Positions 5,845 through 8,284 of a stretch of 8,284 bases of DNA are shown piece by piece; position 1 is the stretch's first letter, and every line of letters begins with the position of its first letter. The notes under the pieces are model-generated. The model saw nothing but the letters and a program-made list of their open reading frames with translations. It did no database searches and had not been told where the DNA came from. Both the position numbers and the translations under genes were made by a program. The DNA is from Betaproteobacteria bacterium (lineage in GTDB: Bacteria; Pseudomonadota; Gammaproteobacteria; Burkholderiales; SG8-39). Location: positions 1 to 8,284 of the forward strand of contig CANIIN010000093.1 in the NCBI GenBank assembly GCA_947467405.1, in the 5' to 3' direction.

Positions 5845-5936
5845 ATCCGCGGCGGACCCATGCAGATATCGGTGGATATCGCGGAAAAATCATGATGCTC
5901 CACGGAATCGATCCGCGCCTGTCCGCGGCCATCCGC
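5845..5936. repeat. 10-bp-phased GCGGA repeat array with dyad symmetry
   Basis: Pentamers GCGGA (5852-5856), GCAGA (5862-5866) and GTGGA (5872-5876) are spaced exactly 10 bp apart, and another GCGGA is at 5881-5885. The right half carries three TCCGC cores at 5912-5916, 5922-5926 and 5932-5936, again exactly 10 bp apart, and a TCCAC at 5899-5903. The three phased pairs share one symmetry centre at 5894, so the whole is an imperfect inverted repeat: the cores pair and the bases between mostly do not. It fills most of the secD-secF gap. A short frame from ATG 5824 to TAA 5940-5942 crosses it but has no protein-like features. Confidence 0.75.
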
Positions 5937-5952
5937 GGCTAACCGGCTAACC
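5937..5952. repeat. 8-bp tandem repeat just before the secF ribosome-binding site
   Basis: GGCTAACC occurs twice without a gap at 5937-5944 and 5945-5952. It abuts the 10-bp-phased array on its left and the secF Shine-Dalgarno sequence AGGGG (5953-5957) on its right. It is probably a slippage product at the edge of the repeat region. Confidence 0.8.
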
Positions 5953-5963
5953 AGGGGTTTGAA

Positions 5964-6896
5964 ATGGAATTTTTCAAGATTCGCCGTGACATCCCGTTCA
6001 TGCGGCACGCGGTGCTGTTCAATGTCATTTCTGCGCTCACCTTCGTCGCCGCCGTGGTCTTCCTGGCGGTGCGCGGACTGAATTTCTCCATCGAGTTCAC
6101 CGGCGGCACGCTGCTGGAAGTGAGCTATGCGCAGGCGGCCAACGTCGACAGCATCCGCAAGGCGCTGGAAGACAAGGGCTACCACGACTTCGCCGTGCAG
6201 AATTTCGGCTCGTCCAAGGACGTGCTGGTCAGGATGCCGCTCAAGCCCGGCCAGGCCAGCTCCGAGTTGTCCAAGGCAGTCATGGACACGCTGATCGTGC
6301 AAGACCCCGGCGCCAAGTTGCAGCGCGTGGAATTCGTCGGCCCGCAGGTCGGCCGCGAACTGGCCGAAAACGGCGCCCTTGCCCTGCTCATCACCTCGCT
6401 CGGCATCGTGCTTTATCTGGCCATGCGCTTCGAATGGAAGTTCGGCGTGGCGGCCATCATCGCCAACCTGCATGACGTGGTCATCATCCTGGGCTTCTTT
6501 GCACTGTTCCAGTGGGAGTTCTCGCTGCCGGTGCTGGCCGCCGTGCTGGCCGTGCTCGGCTATTCGGTGAACGAATCCGTGGTCGTGGCCGACCGGATCC
6601 GCGAAAATTTCCGCAAGATGCGCAAGGCTGGCGTCACCGAAGTCATCGACAACGCCATCACCCGTACCATCTCGCGCACCATCATCACGCACGGCTGCAC
6701 CCAGCTCATGGTGACCTCCATGCTGATCTTCGGCGGCCAGGCGCTGCACTACTTCGCCCTCGCCCTCACCATCGGCATCCTGTTCGGCATCTACTCGTCG
6801 GTGCTGGTGATGGCGCCGCTGGTACGCTGGTTGGGAGTCAAGCGCGAAGACCTCGTCAAGCCGGTCAAGGAACGTCGCGACGAAGCCGTGGTCTGA
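5964..6896 (+). CDS. secF: Protein translocase subunit SecF
   Basis: SecF is the partner of SecD in the proton-driven translocation accessory complex of the inner membrane. The 310-residue protein starts MEFFKIRRDIPFMRH, with a first membrane helix at about 16-36, followed by the conserved RGLNFSIEFTGGTLLEV (37-53). Five more membrane segments follow in the C-terminal half, including VLGYSVNESVVVADRIREN, in which Asp210 matches the functionally important Asp213 of E. coli SecF. The position usually written N-D-S/T reads N-E-S here, a variant I associate with betaproteobacterial SecF. The ATG at 5964 has AGGGG (5953-5957) 6 bases upstream. The charged tail ends KERRDEAVV. No convincing terminator is visible after the stop. 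Confidence 0.97.
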   Translation: MEFFKIRRDIPFMRHAVLFNVISALTFVAAVVFLAVRGLNFSIEFTGGTLLEVSYAQAANVDSIRKALEDKGYHDFAVQNFGSSKDVLVRMPLKPGQASSELSKAVMDTLIVQDPGAKLQRVEFVGPQVGRELAENGALALLITSLGIVLYLAMRFEWKFGVAAIIANLHDVVIILGFFALFQWEFSLPVLAAVLAVLGYSVNESVVVADRIRENFRKMRKAGVTEVIDNAITRTISRTIITHGCTQLMVTSMLIFGGQALHYFALALTIGILFGIYSSVLVMAPLVRWLGVKREDLVKPVKERRDEAVV

Positions 6897-6911
6897 TCAA
6901 CTCCTGTGCAA

Positions 6912-6940
6912 TAGTCAATCCCGTCCGGCGCCGCAATAAT
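6912..6940 (+). promoter_or_regulatory. Candidate promoter for the cytochrome c' gene
   Basis: TAGTCA (6912-6917, four of six bases of the -35 consensus) is followed after 17 bases by AATAAT (6935-6940, five of six of the -10 consensus). Transcription would start near 6947, giving a leader of about 100 bases. AATAATC is repeated 21 bp downstream (6956-6962), two helical turns away. No FNR-type TTGAT-N4-ATCAA site is visible in 6897-7047. Confidence 0.35.
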
Positions 6941-7047
6941 CATCCCTTCTTTCGGAATAATCGCCCTACCCTCACTGTTTACCGGTTATGCGGAACCAGC
7001 CCGCATGAATCCACTGACAAAATCGATATCGAACAGGAGAACAGGGC

Positions 7048-7506
7048 ATGAAAAAACAATTAATTGGCCTCACGCTAGGTCTTACGCTCGCGGCCGGCGT
7101 TGTCGGCAGCGCCTTTGCACAGGCCAATCCGGCGACCCTCGTCAAGCAGCGTCAGTCGACCATGACACTGCAAGGCAAGTATTTCTTCCCGCTGTTTGCC
7201 ATGGCCAGCGGTCGCGCGCCCTACGACGCCACCGTCGTCGCTCGTAATACCGTCTTTCTGGAATCCCTGACCCAGATGGCATGGGATGGCTTCAATCCCA
7301 GCACGGCCAACGAAAAAAGCAACGCCCTGCCCAAGATTTATGAGGATGCAGCCGGATTCAAGGCGTCCCAGGACAAGCTTCACGCCGAAATGGCCAAGCT
7401 GGCCGCCGCAGCGAAAAGCGGAAACGAGGCCGGCGCCAAGGCCGCGATCGGTGAAGTCGGCAAAGTCTGTGGATCTTGCCACGACACCTACCGGGCCAAG
7501 TCCTGA
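7048..7506 (+). CDS. Class II cytochrome c (cytochrome c' family), exported precursor
   Basis: This 152-residue precursor has a Sec signal peptide (MKKQ, hydrophobic core, SAFA-Q), cut after about residue 24, leaving a periplasmic protein of about 128 residues. The heme site Cys141-Gly-Ser-Cys144-His145 is near the C-terminus and continues DTYRAK, the typical CxxCHxxxRxK of the four-helix-bundle cytochrome c' family (gene often called cycP). Other family features are VKQRQSTMTL near the mature N-terminus, RAPYDATVVARN, and AWDGFNP. These proteins bind NO or CO and are linked to NO tolerance in denitrifiers; related c-556 proteins carry electrons. Met39 stands where many cytochromes c' have the distal Leu/Phe (mature position 16), so five- or six-coordination is undecided. 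The ATG is supported by AGGAGA (7035-7040) 7 bases upstream. A strong terminator follows, making it a single-gene unit. Confidence 0.93.
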   Translation: MKKQLIGLTLGLTLAAGVVGSAFAQANPATLVKQRQSTMTLQGKYFFPLFAMASGRAPYDATVVARNTVFLESLTQMAWDGFNPSTANEKSNALPKIYEDAAGFKASQDKLHAEMAKLAAAAKSGNEAGAKAAIGEVGKVCGSCHDTYRAKS

Positions 7507-7527
7507 CACACTGCGTCCAGACTCCCG

Positions 7528-7554
7528 AAAAGCCCCGCAACGCGGGGCTTTTTT
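7528..7554 (+). terminator. Strong intrinsic terminator after the cytochrome c' gene
   Basis: GCCCCGC (7532-7538) pairs perfectly with GCGGGGC (7542-7548) around an AAC loop. The stem is extended by A-T pairs (AAAA 7528-7531 with TTTT 7549-7552) and ends in six T (7549-7554). It begins 22 bases after the cytochrome c' stop codon. The upstream A tract also allows some activity on the minus strand. Confidence 0.93.
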
Positions 7555-7613
7555 CCATCTGCGCCTTGCCGATCAAACCCGAGCATCCTCAACGCACACT
7601 GGACAATCAAGGC

Positions 7614-7619
7614 TAGAAT
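7614..7619 (+). promoter_or_regulatory. Possible -10 box for the last gene
   Basis: TAGAAT (five of six consensus bases) lies 36 bases before the start codon at 7656 and after the preceding terminator, so this gene needs its own promoter in this short stretch. No clear -35 hexamer is found at 16-18 bases; TGGACA at 7600-7605 is too close. Confidence 0.4.
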
Positions 7620-7655
7620 TTGCGCTCCTCGTTGCCTCGAACAATGGAGAAATCG

Positions 7656-8284
7656 ATGTTCCAATGCCGCTCGCTGGTCGTGCTGTCTGCAGTCGTGCTG
7701 GCGTCGTTACAGTCCGGTCCCGCGACCGCGCAGACCATCCAGAATTCGACTCCAGTCTCGAAGCAAGCTGCCACCAAGACGCCCGCCACCAAACCTGTGG
7801 AAAAGCCGGTCGACAACCGCCCTGCCGACGTCAGGCGGGGCGAATACCTGATCAAGGCGGCCGGCTGCGAGGGATGCCACACGGCGGAGGGCAAGGATTC
7901 AGTACGCTTTGCAGGCGGCCGCGCATTGAAGACACCGTTCGGAACCTTCTACGGCCCCAACATCACACCCGACACCACTGCCGGCATCGGCGGTTGGAAG
8001 GAAGCGGACTTCGTCCGCGCCGTTCGCAATGGTGTGGACGATGAGGGCCAGCACCTCTTTCCCGCATTTCCCTACCCGTCATTCACGAAAATGTCAGACG
8101 GCGATATCCACGACCTGTGGGCGTATCTGCGCTCGTTGCCGCCCGACGCGCGCCCGAACCAGCCGCACGATCTGAAGTTCCCGTTCAAGTGGCGCTTCCT
8201 TCTGGGTCCCTGGAAATGGCTGTTCTTCACGCCCGGCCCGATGGCACCCGACGCAAAGGCCGATGCCGTGGTCAATCGCGGCGC
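7656..8284 (+). CDS. Class I cytochrome c precursor, N-terminal part (probable diheme), cut by the right edge
   Basis: The reading frame is open from the ATG at 7656 to the window end (209 complete codons). Residues 1-25 are a Sec signal peptide ending PATA-Q. A Lys/Thr/Pro-rich linker (about 26-60) precedes the heme site Cys71-Glu-Gly-Cys74-His75 in RRGEYLIKAAGCEGCH. Then come PFGTFYGPNITPD, FPAFPYPSFTKMSDGDI (Met146 is a possible axial ligand) and the aromatic stretch FKWRFLLGPWKWLFF (177-191). This pattern belongs to the large family of membrane-linked or periplasmic dehydrogenase cytochromes that usually carry a second CxxCH domain; the last visible residues VVNRG fit the start of that domain. 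The partner dehydrogenase is not visible. The ATG at 7656 is chosen over the in-frame ATG at 7644 because GGAG (7646-7649) lies 6 bases before it and overlaps the first ATG. Confidence 0.88.
   Translation, partial: MFQCRSLVVLSAVVLASLQSGPATAQTIQNSTPVSKQAATKTPATKPVEKPVDNRPADVRRGEYLIKAAGCEGCHTAEGKDSVRFAGGRALKTPFGTFYGPNITPDTTAGIGGWKEADFVRAVRNGVDDEGQHLFPAFPYPSFTKMSDGDIHDLWAYLRSLPPDARPNQPHDLKFPFKWRFLLGPWKWLFFTPGPMAPDAKADAVVNRG

Noticed and set aside
5845..5936. CRISPR array in the secD-secF gap
   Set aside because: The units are 5-bp cores at 10-bp spacing, far too short for CRISPR repeats and spacers, and no cas genes are present.
5824..5942. 39-codon frame overlapping the secD end and running through the GCGGA array
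   Set aside because: No Shine-Dalgarno sequence, and most of the frame is repeat DNA. The peptide is not protein-like.
6897..7047. FNR/NnrR-type operator before the cytochrome c' gene
   Set aside because: No TTGAT-N4-ATCAA-like dyad could be found, although such regulation is common for NO-related cytochromes.

Overview
The window reads as an ordinary chromosomal segment of a GC-rich Gram-negative bacterium, most likely a betaproteobacterium. The evidence is the conserved order queA-tgt-yajC-secD-secF, the style of the YajC and SecF proteins, frequent GTG/TTG starts behind good Shine-Dalgarno sequences, and two exported c-type cytochromes. No BLAST or tree could be run, so the class assignment is inference.

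Layout. Bases 1-51 (minus) are probably the first 17 codons of a gene that leaves the window on the left. Its upstream region (52-311) has no convincing gene, but holds an 8-bp dyad (110-133), an exact 15-bp tandem duplication (186-215) and a GC-rich hairpin (241-261). A small universal stress protein gene (312-734, minus) follows, then tRNA-Leu(CAA) (819-905, minus), whose likely -10 box sits between the ribosome-binding site and the start codon of the divergent queA.

On the plus strand, queA (925-2004) and tgt (2150-3268) encode two enzymes of queuosine tRNA modification. A 286-bp gap with a possible promoter and two adjacent palindromes leads to yajC (3555-3878), secD (3970-5832) and secF (5964-6896), the membrane complex that assists SecYEG translocation. 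The yajC-secD and secD-secF gaps each hold a short-period repeat array: a degenerate heptamer array in the first and a 10-bp-phased GCGGA array with dyad symmetry in the second.

The right end carries a class II cytochrome c' precursor (7048-7506) with its own strong terminator (7528-7554), then the start of a class I cytochrome c precursor (7656 to the edge) that probably continues into a second heme domain. Both are exported, so they depend on the Sec pathway served by the upstream genes, but nothing shows a specific functional link.

I found no mobile element, CRISPR array or clearly new multi-gene system. The most interesting signals are intergenic: the two repeat arrays in the sec operon, the palindromes before yajC, and the tRNA-Leu/queA start-region overlap.
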